DNA of 33,409 nucleotides. It comes from Actinomycetaceae bacterium (GTDB lineage: Bacteria; Actinomycetota; Actinomycetes; Actinomycetales; Actinomycetaceae). Positions 1-8,064 of the stretch are shown here, one piece after another (within the stretch, counting starts at the first letter, position 1; each line of letters begins with the position of its first letter). A model generated the notes under the pieces. The model did not search any database and had not been told where the DNA came from. It saw nothing but the letters and a program-made list of their open reading frames with translations. Location: contig JAUMUM010000026.1 of NCBI GenBank assembly GCA_030530685.1, positions 1 through 33,409 of the forward strand, given 5' to 3'. Made by a program: the position numbers and the translations under genes.

Positions 1-98
1 CGCCGCGCCCCGTGACCCGAGCCGACCCCCGCGAGCCGGGCCGAGTGAGCCGCCTCGCGGACAACCCTTGGGAGGCGCGGCCGGGCCGTGGCCGCCAA

Positions 99-1151
99 TC
101 ACAGCACGGCGGCCACGGCCCGCAGCAATCGCAGCGAGCCCTCGGGCTCGGCGACCGTCGCCCGCACGCCCTCCTCGCCGAAGCGCCGCACCGTCACGCC
201 CGCCTCGGCGCACGCGGACTCGAAGCCGGCGCCGAAGCTCTCCAACCACACGAAGTTCGCCTGCGTCGGCGGCACCCGCACGCCGTGCGCGGCCAGGGCG
301 GCCACAAGCTTGTCGCGCTCGGCAACGACGCTGCCGCAGCGCCGGCGGACCTCGTCTCGCGAGCGCAGCGCGGCGCGGGCCGCCTCCTGCGCCAGGGAAT
401 TGACGCCGAACGGCGTGGAGACGGCGCGCAGTCCCGCGGCCATCTCGGTAGAGGCCAGTGCGTAGCCACAGCGGAGCCCGGCCAGAGAGTACGCCTTCGA
501 AAACGTCCGCAGCACGACGAGGTTGGGATGGTCAGCCAGCAGTTCGACGGAGCGGACGGCGTCGCCCATGGTCACGAAGTCAATGTAGGCCTCGTCGAGC
601 AGGACGGGTACCGATTCGGGCACCTGGTCCAGGAAAGCGGCAAGCTCGGTGTGCGTGAGTGCCACGCCGGTCGGATTGTTCGGGCTGCACACGAGCACCG
701 CGCGAGTGTGAGGCGTGATCGCGCGCAGCATGCCGACGAGGTCGTGGGCCCCGTCGCGCAGTGGAACCCTCACAGCCCGGCCTCCGGCCGCGGCGATGGC
801 GATTGGATAGGCCTCGAAGGAGCGCCAGGCAAGCACGACCTCGCCGCCGGGGACGACGAGCGCCTGAAGGGCCTTTTCGATGAGGGCCACGGAACCGTTG
901 CCGACGACGACGCCGCCGTCGGGCCACTCGTGGTAGCGAGCGATATCCGCCACAAGCCCAGTGGCGAACATGTCCGGGTAGCGGTTCAGCCTCCCTGTGC
1001 CGGCGTCAATGACGGCCTGGACGGCCGGCAGGGTCGGGTAAGCCATCTCGTTGGACGCGAGCTTGATGACGTCCTCGCGATCACCCGGCTTGCCGGGAAC
1101 ATAGGCTGGAATTGCTAGGATTTCGGGACGGAACCATTCGCGACTGCTCAT
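99..1151 (-). CDS. hisC: Histidinol-phosphate / aromatic aminotransferase (class I/II PLP enzyme)
   Basis: A 350-residue PLP-dependent aminotransferase of the HisC family, which transfers an amino group between glutamate and imidazole-acetol phosphate (or aromatic 2-oxoacids in the closely related Pat subgroup). Visible fold-type I landmarks are SPNNPTG at about 156-162, DEAY at 186-189, the PLP-lysine segment RTFSKAYSLAGLRCGY with K219, and R227 of the same block. The reading frame stays open upstream to 1424, but those 91 residues are Arg-rich and unlike the family. The ATG at 1151 gives the normal family length and lies 6 nt after a -10-like hexamer, so a leaderless start is likely. No other his genes are nearby, so the true substrate may be aromatic amino acids rather than histidinol phosphate. 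The family call is firm; the substrate is not. Confidence 0.9.
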   Translation of the reverse strand: MSSREWFRPEILAIPAYVPGKPGDREDVIKLASNEMAYPTLPAVQAVIDAGTGRLNRYPDMFATGLVADIARYHEWPDGGVVVGNGSVALIEKALQALVVPGGEVVLAWRSFEAYPIAIAAAGGRAVRVPLRDGAHDLVGMLRAITPHTRAVLVCSPNNPTGVALTHTELAAFLDQVPESVPVLLDEAYIDFVTMGDAVRSVELLADHPNLVVLRTFSKAYSLAGLRCGYALASTEMAAGLRAVSTPFGVNSLAQEAARAALRSRDEVRRRCGSVVAERDKLVAALAAHGVRVPPTQANFVWLESFGAGFESACAEAGVTVRRFGEEGVRATVAEPEGSLRLLRAVAAVL

Positions 1152-1157
1152 GGAATC

Positions 1158-1163
1158 AGTCTG
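1158..1163 (-). promoter_or_regulatory. Putative -10 element for leaderless hisC mRNA
   Basis: Read on the minus strand the hexamer is CAGACT, followed by six bases and then the ATG at 1151. The spacing places the predicted transcription start on the A of the start codon. The first base departs from the TANNNT pattern, so this is weaker than the similar sites before the holin-like, PTP and Fic genes. Confidence 0.4.
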
Positions 1164-1191
1164 CCGCCTCGCTCGCCTCCGTGCGAGCCGT

Positions 1192-1300
1192 ACCACGTCG
1201 CGGGCCACAGGTGACGGCCTGGGCCGTGTTGGCCTAAGCAGCGGTGTTGGCCGATGCAGCGCCCGCCCCACCACGTCGCGGGCTGTACCACGTCGCGAAC
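1192..1300. repeat. Three copies of an ACCACGTCGCG element between hisC and the holin-like gene
   Basis: The 11-mer ACCACGTCGCG occurs at 1192-1202, 1270-1280 and 1287-1297. Copies 1 and 3 both begin GTACCACG and both are followed 26-28 bp later by TGGGCCGT (1220-1227 and 1313-1320), so this looks like an imperfect duplication of about 45 bp plus a third core copy. It lies in the 241-bp region between two divergent genes, where regulator sites are expected, though simple duplication is equally possible. Confidence 0.6.
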
Positions 1301-1380
1301 CGTACCTGGTTCTGGGCCGTCCGGTTGTGGCGTCGCAGGGCTGCGACGCCGGCTTCCTTCGCACCCGACGTCCCACCGGG

Positions 1381-1386
1381 TAGCCT
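1381..1386 (+). promoter_or_regulatory. -10 element for leaderless mRNA of the holin-like gene
   Basis: TAGCCT is followed by six bases and the ATG at 1393. No purine-rich ribosome binding site precedes the ATG, so transcription probably starts at the start codon itself. No convincing -35 was found. Confidence 0.55.
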
Positions 1387-1392
1387 AGATGC

Positions 1393-1782
1393 ATGGTTAA
1401 ACTCCTCGTTCGCGCAGCCGTCAACGCCCTGGGCCTGTGGCTCTGCGTCCTTTACGTCCCCGGAATCGTGCTTCTCGGTACGGGCGCGCGGGAGAGGATC
1501 GTGGCCTACTATCTGGTGGCCGGCGCCATCCTCGCCCTCGTCAACTTCGTCGTGCGCCCGATCGTCGTCCTGCTATCGATACCGTTCTACATCCTCACGC
1601 TCGGTCTCTTCTTCATCGTCGTCAATGCGGCAATGCTCAGGCTAACGTCGCTCATCACCGAGCATCTTGAGATAGGCATATGGATCGACTCGTTCCGGGC
1701 GGCGCTAATCGGCGGAATACTCGTCGGCGTGGTCAACATGGTGGTCGACGCCTTCCTTCCGGAGGAATACCGACGACGCTGA
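1393..1782 (+). CDS. Phage holin family 4-like (YvlD-type) small membrane protein
   Basis: A 129-residue, very hydrophobic protein with about four predicted membrane segments: residues about 5-27, 35-50, 55-80 and a last one around 105-122. The pattern of an N-terminal helix beginning MVKLLVRAAVNALGLW, the central NFVVRPIVVLLSIPFYILTLGLF block and a C-terminal GILVGVVNMVVDAF helix matches the PF04020 family (phage_holin_4_2 / YvlD). These proteins are chromosomal in most bacteria and, despite the family name, usually have no phage around them; none is seen here. Its role is unknown, with envelope stress suggested for some relatives. The start is the ATG at 1393, placed by a -10 hexamer six bases upstream and the absence of a ribosome binding site. 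Confidence 0.85.
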   Translation: MVKLLVRAAVNALGLWLCVLYVPGIVLLGTGARERIVAYYLVAGAILALVNFVVRPIVVLLSIPFYILTLGLFFIVVNAAMLRLTSLITEHLEIGIWIDSFRAALIGGILVGVVNMVVDAFLPEEYRRR

Positions 1783-1855
1783 CTCGCGCGCCTCAACCGA
1801 CTCGGGCATCGCGGTTGGCTCCGGTACCAATGCCGGCTCGGGCTCACGGCCCGAC

Positions 1856-1921
1856 GCCGAGCCAGGCGGGACCCGGGGCCGAGCCAGGCGTGACCTGGGG
1901 CCCGGCCTGGCGAGACCCGAG
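1856..1921. repeat. Tandem 22-bp repeats upstream of the MerR/TipAS gene
   Basis: Two head-to-tail copies at 1856-1877 and 1878-1899 match at 20 of 22 positions; both start GCCGAGCCAGGCG and continue GACC. A third unit in register at 1900-1921 matches the second at 16 of 22. The array ends about 50 bp before the regulator's start codon. It may be a binding array or the product of replication slippage. Confidence 0.7.
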
Positions 1922-1974
1922 GCCCGGCCAAGCAGGCTTGACCCTCACGCGGCGGGAGGCAGGAGGCTGAAGTC

Positions 1975-2826
1975 ATGAGAGGTGAGGTCCACAAGCCGAC
2001 GGCCAGCCAGGAACCCGCGGCGGGCGAAGGGCCGACTGCCAGCCAGGAGCTGACGGTCGGTCAGGTCGCCGATCTCGTCGGCGTCTCCGTGCGCACGTTG
2101 CACCACTGGGACGCCGTCGGGCTCGTGACACCGCGGGCGCGCTCGTGGAGCGGCTACCGGCTCTACGACGCCGAGGACATCGACCGCATCTACCGGGTGT
2201 GCCTCTACCGCGAAACCGGCATGCCGCTGTCCAAGATCGGCCAGGTCCTCGACGACCCGCACATCGACGTCGTCGAACACCTGGTCCGGCAGCGCCAGGC
2301 GCTCGTGGAACGCATCTCTCATCTGACTGAGATGGTCTCAGCAGTAGATCTGATGATGGAGATGAGACAGATGGGTAAGAACCTCACGCCGTCCGAGCAG
2401 GCGGAGATCTTCGGCAGCCAGTGGAACCCCGCCTGGCAGGAAGAGGCCGAGGCGAACTGGGGCTCGACCGCCGAGTGGGCGCAGGCTCAGGAGCGCAAGG
2501 CGAACATGACCAAGGAGGACTGGAAGCGCGTCAAGGACGAGACCGAGGCCTTCGAGGCACGACTCGCCGAGGCGATGAAGGCGGGCGTGGAGCCGGGCTC
2601 CGAGCGCGCCAACGAGCTTGCCGACGAACACCTGCGCCAGATCGCGCAGTGGTTCGACATGAGCTACTCGAAGCAGGTAATCATCGCCGAGGGTTACGAC
2701 GAGGATGGGCGCTTCAGGGAGCACTACGACGCCGTCGCGCCCGGCCTTGCCGCCTGGCTCAAGGCGATCATCAAGGCCAATGCGAGCGCGCACGGGGTTG
2801 ATACGGCCAGCGTGACGTGGCAGTAA
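1975..2826 (+). CDS. MerR-family regulator with TipAS-type C-terminal domain
   Basis: 283 residues. Residues 1-25 form a polar N-terminal extension containing two PTASQE copies. Residues 26-95 are a MerR winged helix-turn-helix (LTVGQVADLVGVSVRTLHHWD, then a GYRLYDAEDI wing), 100-130 the dimerising coiled coil, and about 148-275 a TipAS domain ending in the typical APGLAAWLKAIIKANA segment. In Streptomyces TipAL this domain traps thiopeptide antibiotics through a cysteine; here the only cysteine is C76 in the DNA-binding half, so covalent capture is impossible. The ATG at 1975 is supported by AGGAGG eight bases upstream. It is followed 7 bp later by the fructosamine-kinase gene, most likely in one transcript. 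Tandem 22-bp repeats lie just upstream. Confidence 0.92.
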   Translation: MRGEVHKPTASQEPAAGEGPTASQELTVGQVADLVGVSVRTLHHWDAVGLVTPRARSWSGYRLYDAEDIDRIYRVCLYRETGMPLSKIGQVLDDPHIDVVEHLVRQRQALVERISHLTEMVSAVDLMMEMRQMGKNLTPSEQAEIFGSQWNPAWQEEAEANWGSTAEWAQAQERKANMTKEDWKRVKDETEAFEARLAEAMKAGVEPGSERANELADEHLRQIAQWFDMSYSKQVIIAEGYDEDGRFREHYDAVAPGLAAWLKAIIKANASAHGVDTASVTWQ

Positions 2827-2833
2827 TGGACGC

Positions 2834-3706
2834 ATGACGTCTTTCACCAAGCACGGCAGCGCCAGAGCCATTGCCGCCGAGGCGGCGGGTTTGATCGATC
2901 TGGCGCAGGCTTCCCCGGTCGGCGGCGCGCCCGTGGTCCGCCTGCTCGACCGGGGTGGCTCCTGGCTGCGAACGGCGCGACTGAGCCCGGCGGCTGCCAC
3001 CGCGGCGGCGGCCGAGGAGTTCGGACGGCGCCTGGCCCTCACGCACGCGCACTGCCCGGAAGGTCAGCGCGTGTTCGGCCAGGCGCCATCGGGCCTGACC
3101 GGCGATGGAGTCATGGGCGCCGCCCGGCTGCCGCTCGTGCCGGCCGGCTCGGCGTCGCGCCCCTTCGGCGAGTTCTACGCCGAGGACCGCTTGCTGCCCT
3201 ACCTGGGCGACGCGGTGACCAATGGCTCGATCCGCGAGCCGGGGGTCATCGAGCGACTGGCTGACCGCCTGCGCGAGGGCCTCTTCGACGCTCCCCAGCC
3301 GCGACTCGTCACCACCGAGGCGGCGCTCCTGCACGGGGACCTGTGGTCGGGCAACATCCTGTGGGCGAACGCCGATTCCGCGGCCACCGGTGCAGTTGGT
3401 GCCACCGGTGCCAACGACATCGGCGCCGGGGCAGCCGCGCGCCAGCCGGCCGGCGGCACCGTGGCGGTCCTCATCGACCCAGCCTGCCAGGGCGGGCACG
3501 CCGAATCCGACCTGGCGCAACTCACCGTCTTCGGCGCACCCCACGTCGAGCGCATCTACGCCGCCTACGACGAGGCCTCGCCCCTGGCCGACGGCTGGCG
3601 CGAGCGCGTCGGCCTGCATCGCCTGCACATCCTCATCGTTCACGCCGCGCTCTTCGGCGGCTCCTACGGCAGGCAGACGCTCGACGAGGCCCGCGCGTAC
3701 CTCTAG
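2834..3706 (+). CDS. Fructosamine kinase family protein
   Basis: A 290-residue kinase-like protein of the fructosamine-3-kinase/ketosamine-kinase family (PF03881), which phosphorylates sugar-amine adducts on proteins or small molecules and so starts deglycation. The catalytic-loop motif HGDLWSGN (about 178-185) and the metal-binding IDPACQGGHAESDLA (DP about 219-220) are both present. Between them lies a Gly/Ala-rich insert of about 25 residues with a repeated ATGA pattern that the family does not need. It starts 7 bp after the MerR/TipAS stop codon and probably relies on coupled translation. Whether the regulator responds to a substrate of this enzyme is unknown. Confidence 0.87.
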   Translation: MTSFTKHGSARAIAAEAAGLIDLAQASPVGGAPVVRLLDRGGSWLRTARLSPAAATAAAAEEFGRRLALTHAHCPEGQRVFGQAPSGLTGDGVMGAARLPLVPAGSASRPFGEFYAEDRLLPYLGDAVTNGSIREPGVIERLADRLREGLFDAPQPRLVTTEAALLHGDLWSGNILWANADSAATGAVGATGANDIGAGAAARQPAGGTVAVLIDPACQGGHAESDLAQLTVFGAPHVERIYAAYDEASPLADGWRERVGLHRLHILIVHAALFGGSYGRQTLDEARAYL

Positions 3707-3723
3707 CCGGGCGTACCTCTAGC
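3695..3723. repeat. Short direct repeat duplicating the stop-codon region
   Basis: GCGTACCTCTAGC occurs at 3695-3707 and again at 3711-3723, a period of 16 bp. The first copy carries the last codons and the TAG stop of the kinase gene; the second is non-coding. It looks like a small slippage duplication. Confidence 0.75.
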
Positions 3724-3754
3724 TGCGCCAGGCAGCGCGCCTACAGCACCCCGC

Positions 3755-3775
3755 GCTCACCGTGCCCCGGTGAGC
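3755..3775. terminator. Hairpin terminator between convergent genes
   Basis: GCTCACCG pairs perfectly with CGGTGAGC around a five-base loop. There is no T-tract on either side. It lies between the convergent kinase and glycerate kinase genes, so it may serve both transcripts. Confidence 0.6.
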
Positions 3776-3845
3776 CACTCACAGTACCGGCCCACTCACC
3801 GCCCAAATCGGCAGGCGACCGCACAGGGCGCCTCAAGCGCCCGCC

Positions 3846-4970
3846 TCACCCGCGCCCGGCCAGGATCAGGCGCGTGGCTCGCTCGGCCGCGTCGGCCAGG
3901 TTCGCCCTCCCGCCGGCCAGGGCCTCGCCCAGCGTGCTCACACCCGAGACGATGGGCACGAGCGCCACAAAGCCGTGATCGTACAGGTCCTCAACGCCCT
4001 CGCCGAGCTTGCCCGCGAAGGCCACGATCGGCACGCCGGCCGGCCCGGCCACCCGCGCCACGCCAGACAGCGTCTTGCCCATGAGCGTCTGGCGGTCCAT
4101 GGCCCCCTCGCCGGTGAACACGAAATCGGCGCCCGCCACGGCATCGGCCAGGCCCACGGTCTCCACGACCAGGTCGACGCCCGACTGCAGCGTCCCGCCG
4201 AGGAAGGCGCACATGGCGTAGCCGAGCCCGCCTGCCGCTCCGGCCCCCTCGAGCAGCGCGAAGCCATCGCTGTCGCCCGCGACCTCGGCCAGGCGGGCGA
4301 GCGCTCCGTCGAGGAACTCGACGTCCTCCGGCGAGGCGCCCTTCTGCGGCCCGTAGATTGCCGAGGCGCCGAGCTCGCCCAGGAGCGGGTTGTCGACGTC
4401 GCACGCGATCTTGAAGACGGCCTCGCTCAGGCGCGCATCGAGTCCGGACCGGTCGATCGTCTCGAGCCGCGTCAGCGACTGCGGGCTGCCGTCCAGCTCG
4501 CAGCCGTCGGCGTCGAGGAAGCGCACGCCCAGGGCACGGAGCATGCCCGCGCCGCCGTCGTTGGTGCCGCTTCCGCCAAGCCCGATGAGGAACTCCCGGG
4601 CGCCCGCATCGAGTGCGGCGGCAATGAGCTGGCCGACGCCGAAGCTCGTCATTTCGCGGATCCGGCGGCGCTGCGGGAGGACCATGCCGAGCCCGACGGC
4701 CTGCGCGATCTCCAGGATCGCCCGCTCGCCCGCCACTGCGATGGTGCCGACGGCGTCCTCGCCAATGGCGTTGCGCAGTGGGACGTCGATCCTCCGGGCA
4801 CCGAGCGCGTCGGCCAGCGACTCGGTGAAGCCCTCGCCGCCGTCGGCCATGGGCACCTCGACGCACTGCGCGCCGGGGATCACTCGGTGGATGCCTTCTG
4901 CCAGTGCCGCGGCGGCTTCGGCCGCACTCATCGATTCCTTGAAACTGTCGGGGGCGCAAACGATCTTCAT
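3846..4970 (-). CDS. glxK: Glycerate kinase (GarK/GlxK family)
   Basis: 374 residues, the usual length of class-II glycerate kinases (PF02595), which phosphorylate D-glycerate to 2-phosphoglycerate and feed glycolysis. Typical motifs are the N-terminal VCAPDSFKESMSA, PMADGGEGF near residue 47, and the glycine-rich GLGGSGTNDGGAGM near 133-146. The start at 4970 is fixed by AAGGAG eight bases ahead of the ATG; the frame stays open upstream to 5246 but without coding character. It is the last gene of the hexarate cluster, downstream of garR, and completes conversion of tartronate semialdehyde to a glycolytic intermediate. A 474-bp gap separates it from garR, so it may also have its own promoter. 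Confidence 0.93.
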   Translation of the reverse strand: MKIVCAPDSFKESMSAAEAAAALAEGIHRVIPGAQCVEVPMADGGEGFTESLADALGARRIDVPLRNAIGEDAVGTIAVAGERAILEIAQAVGLGMVLPQRRRIREMTSFGVGQLIAAALDAGAREFLIGLGGSGTNDGGAGMLRALGVRFLDADGCELDGSPQSLTRLETIDRSGLDARLSEAVFKIACDVDNPLLGELGASAIYGPQKGASPEDVEFLDGALARLAEVAGDSDGFALLEGAGAAGGLGYAMCAFLGGTLQSGVDLVVETVGLADAVAGADFVFTGEGAMDRQTLMGKTLSGVARVAGPAGVPIVAFAGKLGEGVEDLYDHGFVALVPIVSGVSTLGEALAGGRANLADAAERATRLILAGRG

Positions 4971-5444
4971 GGCAACTCCTTCTTCGGACGACGCCGGCCC
5001 TTCCTCGGGCAAGCTCGCCGGCGGCTTCTTCGGTCCGGCTTGGGCACCCGGCCTCGGCGGCGAGACGGTGTGACCACAGTCTATTGCGCACGCCGCGCTA
5101 TTGCGCACGCCGCGGCGAAGGGCGCTCGTGTGTCGGCCTCGGCCCAAGGGAGGGCGCGACTGCCACGCTCCCGACCTCAAACCGACGGCCCGGTCGGCGT
5201 GGCCCACCTCATCATCATGCCACGCCGGCCGGGCACCGCCGACCATCGCCAGCTGGCGACCGGACTCCGTCCATCACCAAGCCTGTCGGCCGACCAGCGA
5301 TTTGTCCGCGGCCACCGACGGCTTTCCCGGCCGGCAGCGCGCAGACGTCATCTCGGCCCGCCCTGCGGCCAGCTATCGGCACTTGGGCCGCCCGGGCCGC
5401 CGCCGGGCCACCCAAGCTCCCTTTCCGCCTGGGCTCCGGCCGCC
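4971..5444 (-). other. 474-bp gap between garR and glycerate kinase with possible promoter
   Basis: No coding region was found. It contains a perfect tandem 17-bp repeat (separate entry) and, overlapping its left edge, a minus-strand TAGACT at 5083-5078 that could be a -10 element for glycerate kinase with a leader of about 100 nt. No good -35 is seen. Confidence 0.4.
5081..5114. repeat. Perfect tandem 17-bp repeat
   Basis: CTATTGCGCACGCCGCG is present twice head to tail (5081-5097 and 5098-5114) with no mismatch. Each unit contains the palindrome TGCGCA. It lies immediately upstream of the candidate glycerate kinase -10 element, in the position where an activator or repressor might bind. 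Confidence 0.8.
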
Positions 5445-6344
5445 TCAGGCCTCGGGCAGGCCGGGCTTGAGCTCCAGATTGGCCAGCTTCTCGTAGAACT
5501 TCAGCAGCCCGGCGTGGTCGTCGCCGGAGTTGCCGTCGCCGTCGAGCACGTTCATCATCTCACGCACGGCGGACGTCAGCGGCAGCGGCGCATTGACGTC
5601 GTGGCCCGTGTCGAGCACGTTGCCCAGGTCCTTGATGTGAAGGTTGATGCGGAAGCCGGGCTCGAAGTTGCGGGCCAGCATCATCGGGACCTTGGCGTCC
5701 ATGACGGTCGAGCCGGCCAGGCCACCGCGGATGGCCTGGTAGACGGCCTCCGGGTCGACGCCGGCCTTCTGTGCCAGGACGAATGCCTCGGCGCACGCCG
5801 CGATGTTGACGGCCACGATGGTCTGGTTGGCGAGCTTGGCGATGTTCCCGGCGCCAATGGGGCCGACATAGGTGACGGCCCCGGCCATGACGTCGAGCAC
5901 GGGCGCGACCTGGTCGAACACTTCCCTGTCGCCGCCGACCATGACGGCCAGCGTGCCGTCGATGGCCTTGGGCTCGCCGCCGGAGACGGGGGCGTCGAGC
6001 ATCGGCAGGCCCACCTTGGCTAGCTCGTCGTGCACCTCACGCGAGACGAGGGGCGCAATGGAGGACATGTCGACGTAGACCAAGCCCTCGTGCACGCCTT
6101 CAACGATGCCGTTCTCGCCCAGGGCCACGGTCTTGACGTGGGGAGAGTTCGGCAGCATCGTGATGACGAGCTCGGCCTTTTCCGCCGCTTCCTTGGCATT
6201 GGCGACGGCCGTCGCTCCCTGGGCTACGAGGTCGTCGACGGCGTCCTGGTTGAAGTCATTGACGTAGAGGTCATGTCCCGCCTTGACGAGATTCTTGGCC
6301 ATGGGACGTCCCATGATGCCCAGGCCGATGAAACCGATCTTCAT
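5445..6344 (-). CDS. garR: 2-hydroxy-3-oxopropionate (tartronate semialdehyde) reductase
   Basis: 299 residues of the beta-hydroxyacid dehydrogenase family; it reduces tartronate semialdehyde to D-glycerate with NAD(P)H. The N-terminal Rossmann motif GFIGLGIMGRPMAKNL, the substrate-binding DAPVSGGEPKAIDGTL (about 118-132) and the catalytic GAGNIAKLANQ with K170 and N173 are all present. The ATG at 6344 has AAGGAG at good spacing; the ATG five codons earlier (6359) lacks one. Its neighbours, glucarate dehydratase upstream and glycerate kinase downstream, select this substrate over the hydroxyisobutyrate and other options in the same family. Confidence 0.92.
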   Translation of the reverse strand: MKIGFIGLGIMGRPMAKNLVKAGHDLYVNDFNQDAVDDLVAQGATAVANAKEAAEKAELVITMLPNSPHVKTVALGENGIVEGVHEGLVYVDMSSIAPLVSREVHDELAKVGLPMLDAPVSGGEPKAIDGTLAVMVGGDREVFDQVAPVLDVMAGAVTYVGPIGAGNIAKLANQTIVAVNIAACAEAFVLAQKAGVDPEAVYQAIRGGLAGSTVMDAKVPMMLARNFEPGFRINLHIKDLGNVLDTGHDVNAPLPLTSAVREMMNVLDGDGNSGDDHAGLLKFYEKLANLELKPGLPEA

Positions 6345-6722
6345 GGATTTCTCCTTCATCTTCTTCTATTCCGACCGGGCGCGAGCCCCGGCTCTAGCTT
6401 CTTCTGTCAAACTCTTGGCTGCGCTACCCCGCGCCGCTCGCAAGCCGCCGATGAGACCATCACCTCTGATCGCCACCTCGACGGGGCGGCATCGCCTCGC
6501 CGAACCAGACTAACTTTTCCGCTCTATGGAATATCAGAATTGTATATCAGGGTCGAGTGCCGGACGATAGCCAATCTTGCGAAATCCTTTCCCCGCGTGG
6601 CGCGGCCCCTGAACGGCCGTGCACTCGGTGCCGCCGGGTCCGAGCACACGATCCGCGGCTTTCGGTCGCAACGCGGCGGCGGCAAACGCCGCGGAGGCGA
6701 ACGAGGCGGTGGAACACAACGG
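6345..6722 (-). other. 378-bp gap between gudD and garR with possible internal promoter
   Basis: No coding region. The stretch 6505-6555 is clearly AT-richer than its surroundings. Read on the minus strand it holds two direct copies of CTGATAT (6550-6544 and 6537-6531) flanking a TACAAT (6544-6539), and a TAGTCT further downstream (6512-6507). Either hexamer could be the -10 of a promoter for garR and glycerate kinase; neither has a clear -35. Confidence 0.4.
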
Positions 6723-8057
6723 TCACCTCACAAGCGCAGGCTTCTTATTGTCGAAGGTCCAGCCGGGGATGAGGAACTGCATGCCGATGGCGTCGTCGCG
6801 AGCGCCGCCGCCGGCGATCTTCTCCCTGTACAGCTCGTGGGCCTGCTGGATGCGCTCCAGGTCCGGTTCGACGCCAAGCCCGGGCCGCTCGGGAATCGTG
6901 AGCATCCCGCCCTCGATCCGCAGCGGTTCCTTGGTCAGGCGCTCCAGGCCCTCCTGCCAGATCCAGTGCGTGTCCAGCGCGTTGTACTCGCCCGGTGCGG
7001 CAGCACCGCAGTGCGCGACCATGGCCAGCGAAATGTCAAAGTGGTTGTTGGAGTGGCAGCCCCACGTCAGCCCCATGTCGTGGCAGAGCTGGGCCACCCG
7101 CACGGAGCCCTGCATGGTCCAGAAGTGCGGGTCGGCCAGCGGGATGTCCACCGACTGGAGGGCGAGCGAGTGCGTCATCTGGCGCCAGTCGGTATTGACC
7201 ATATTGGTCGCCGTGGGCAGCCCCGTCGCGCGTCGGAACTCGGCGAGTACCTCGCGCCCGGAGAAGCCGCCCTCGGCGCCGCACGGATCCTCGGCGTAGG
7301 CGAGGATCCCCTGCTTGTCGCGGCACAGCTCGATCGCCTCGGCCAGTGACCACGCCCCGTTGGGGTCGAGGGTGATGCGGGCATCCGGGAAGCGCTCCTT
7401 GAGCGCGACGACGGCGCGCATCTCTTCCGCGCCGTCGAGCACGCCGCCCTTGAGTTTGAAGTCCTGGAAGCCGTAGAGGGCGTGCGTCGCCTCGGCCTGC
7501 TTGACGATCGCCTCGGCCGTCAGGGCCTCCTCGTGGCGGATGCGGTACCACTCGACGTCGCAGTCGCCCTCGCGCGCGTACTCGAGATCCGTCTTGTCCG
7601 GGTCGCCAACGTAGAAGAGGTAGCCGAGCGTCTTGACCCGATCGCGGACCTGGCCGTCGCCCAGGAGGGCCGCCACGGGCACGCCGAGGTGCTGGCCGAG
7701 CAGGTCGAGCAGCGCCGTCTCGATCGCGGTCACGGCGTGCACGGTGGTGCGCAGGTCGAAGGTCTGCAGGCCACGGCCGCCGGCGTCGCGCTCGGCGAAG
7801 GCCGCACCGATCTTGGACAGGACGTTCTTGTACTGGCCAAGCGGACGCCCGACCACCATGTCCTTGGCGTCCTCGATGGTCGCGGTGATCTTCTCGCCGC
7901 CGGGCACCTCGCCGATGCCGACGTTGCCGGCGGAGTCCTCCATGACGACGACGTTTCGGGTGAAGAACGGGCCGTGTGCGCCAGAGAGGTTGAGCTCCAT
8001 GCAGTCGCGCCCGGCAACGGGATAGACGTCGATTTTCGCAATAGTGGGAACGGGCAT
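6723..8057 (-). CDS. gudD: Glucarate dehydratase
   Basis: A 444-residue enolase-superfamily enzyme that dehydrates D-glucarate (and L-idarate) to 5-keto-4-deoxy-D-glucarate. The enolase-fold residues line up with the E. coli enzyme at a constant offset of four: the KLK pair at 201/203, metal ligands D231, E256 and N285, and the D309/H335 dyad in ADPHFW and GCHSNNHFD. Length also matches (446 in E. coli). The ATG at 8057 has GAAAGGA upstream. It follows the GntP-type permease and precedes garR, as expected for a glucarate pathway. Galactarate dehydratase (GarD) is a different family and is absent, so D-glucarate is the best-supported substrate. Confidence 0.96.
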   Translation of the reverse strand: MPVPTIAKIDVYPVAGRDCMELNLSGAHGPFFTRNVVVMEDSAGNVGIGEVPGGEKITATIEDAKDMVVGRPLGQYKNVLSKIGAAFAERDAGGRGLQTFDLRTTVHAVTAIETALLDLLGQHLGVPVAALLGDGQVRDRVKTLGYLFYVGDPDKTDLEYAREGDCDVEWYRIRHEEALTAEAIVKQAEATHALYGFQDFKLKGGVLDGAEEMRAVVALKERFPDARITLDPNGAWSLAEAIELCRDKQGILAYAEDPCGAEGGFSGREVLAEFRRATGLPTATNMVNTDWRQMTHSLALQSVDIPLADPHFWTMQGSVRVAQLCHDMGLTWGCHSNNHFDISLAMVAHCGAAAPGEYNALDTHWIWQEGLERLTKEPLRIEGGMLTIPERPGLGVEPDLERIQQAHELYREKIAGGGARDDAIGMQFLIPGWTFDNKKPALVR

Positions 8058-8064
8058 TGATCAT

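Noticed and set aside
12-1118. 368-codon plus-strand ORF opposite hisC
   Set aside because: Low-complexity Arg/Gly/His-rich translation exactly antisense to a gene with complete catalytic motifs; a shadow of high-GC codon bias.
1393-1782. Holin-like gene as evidence of a prophage
   Set aside because: The family is widespread on chromosomes; no lysin, integrase or structural phage gene accompanies it.
3975-6023. 682-codon plus-strand ORF opposite glycerate kinase and garR
   Set aside because: Antisense to two well-supported genes and to the gap between them, no family resemblance.
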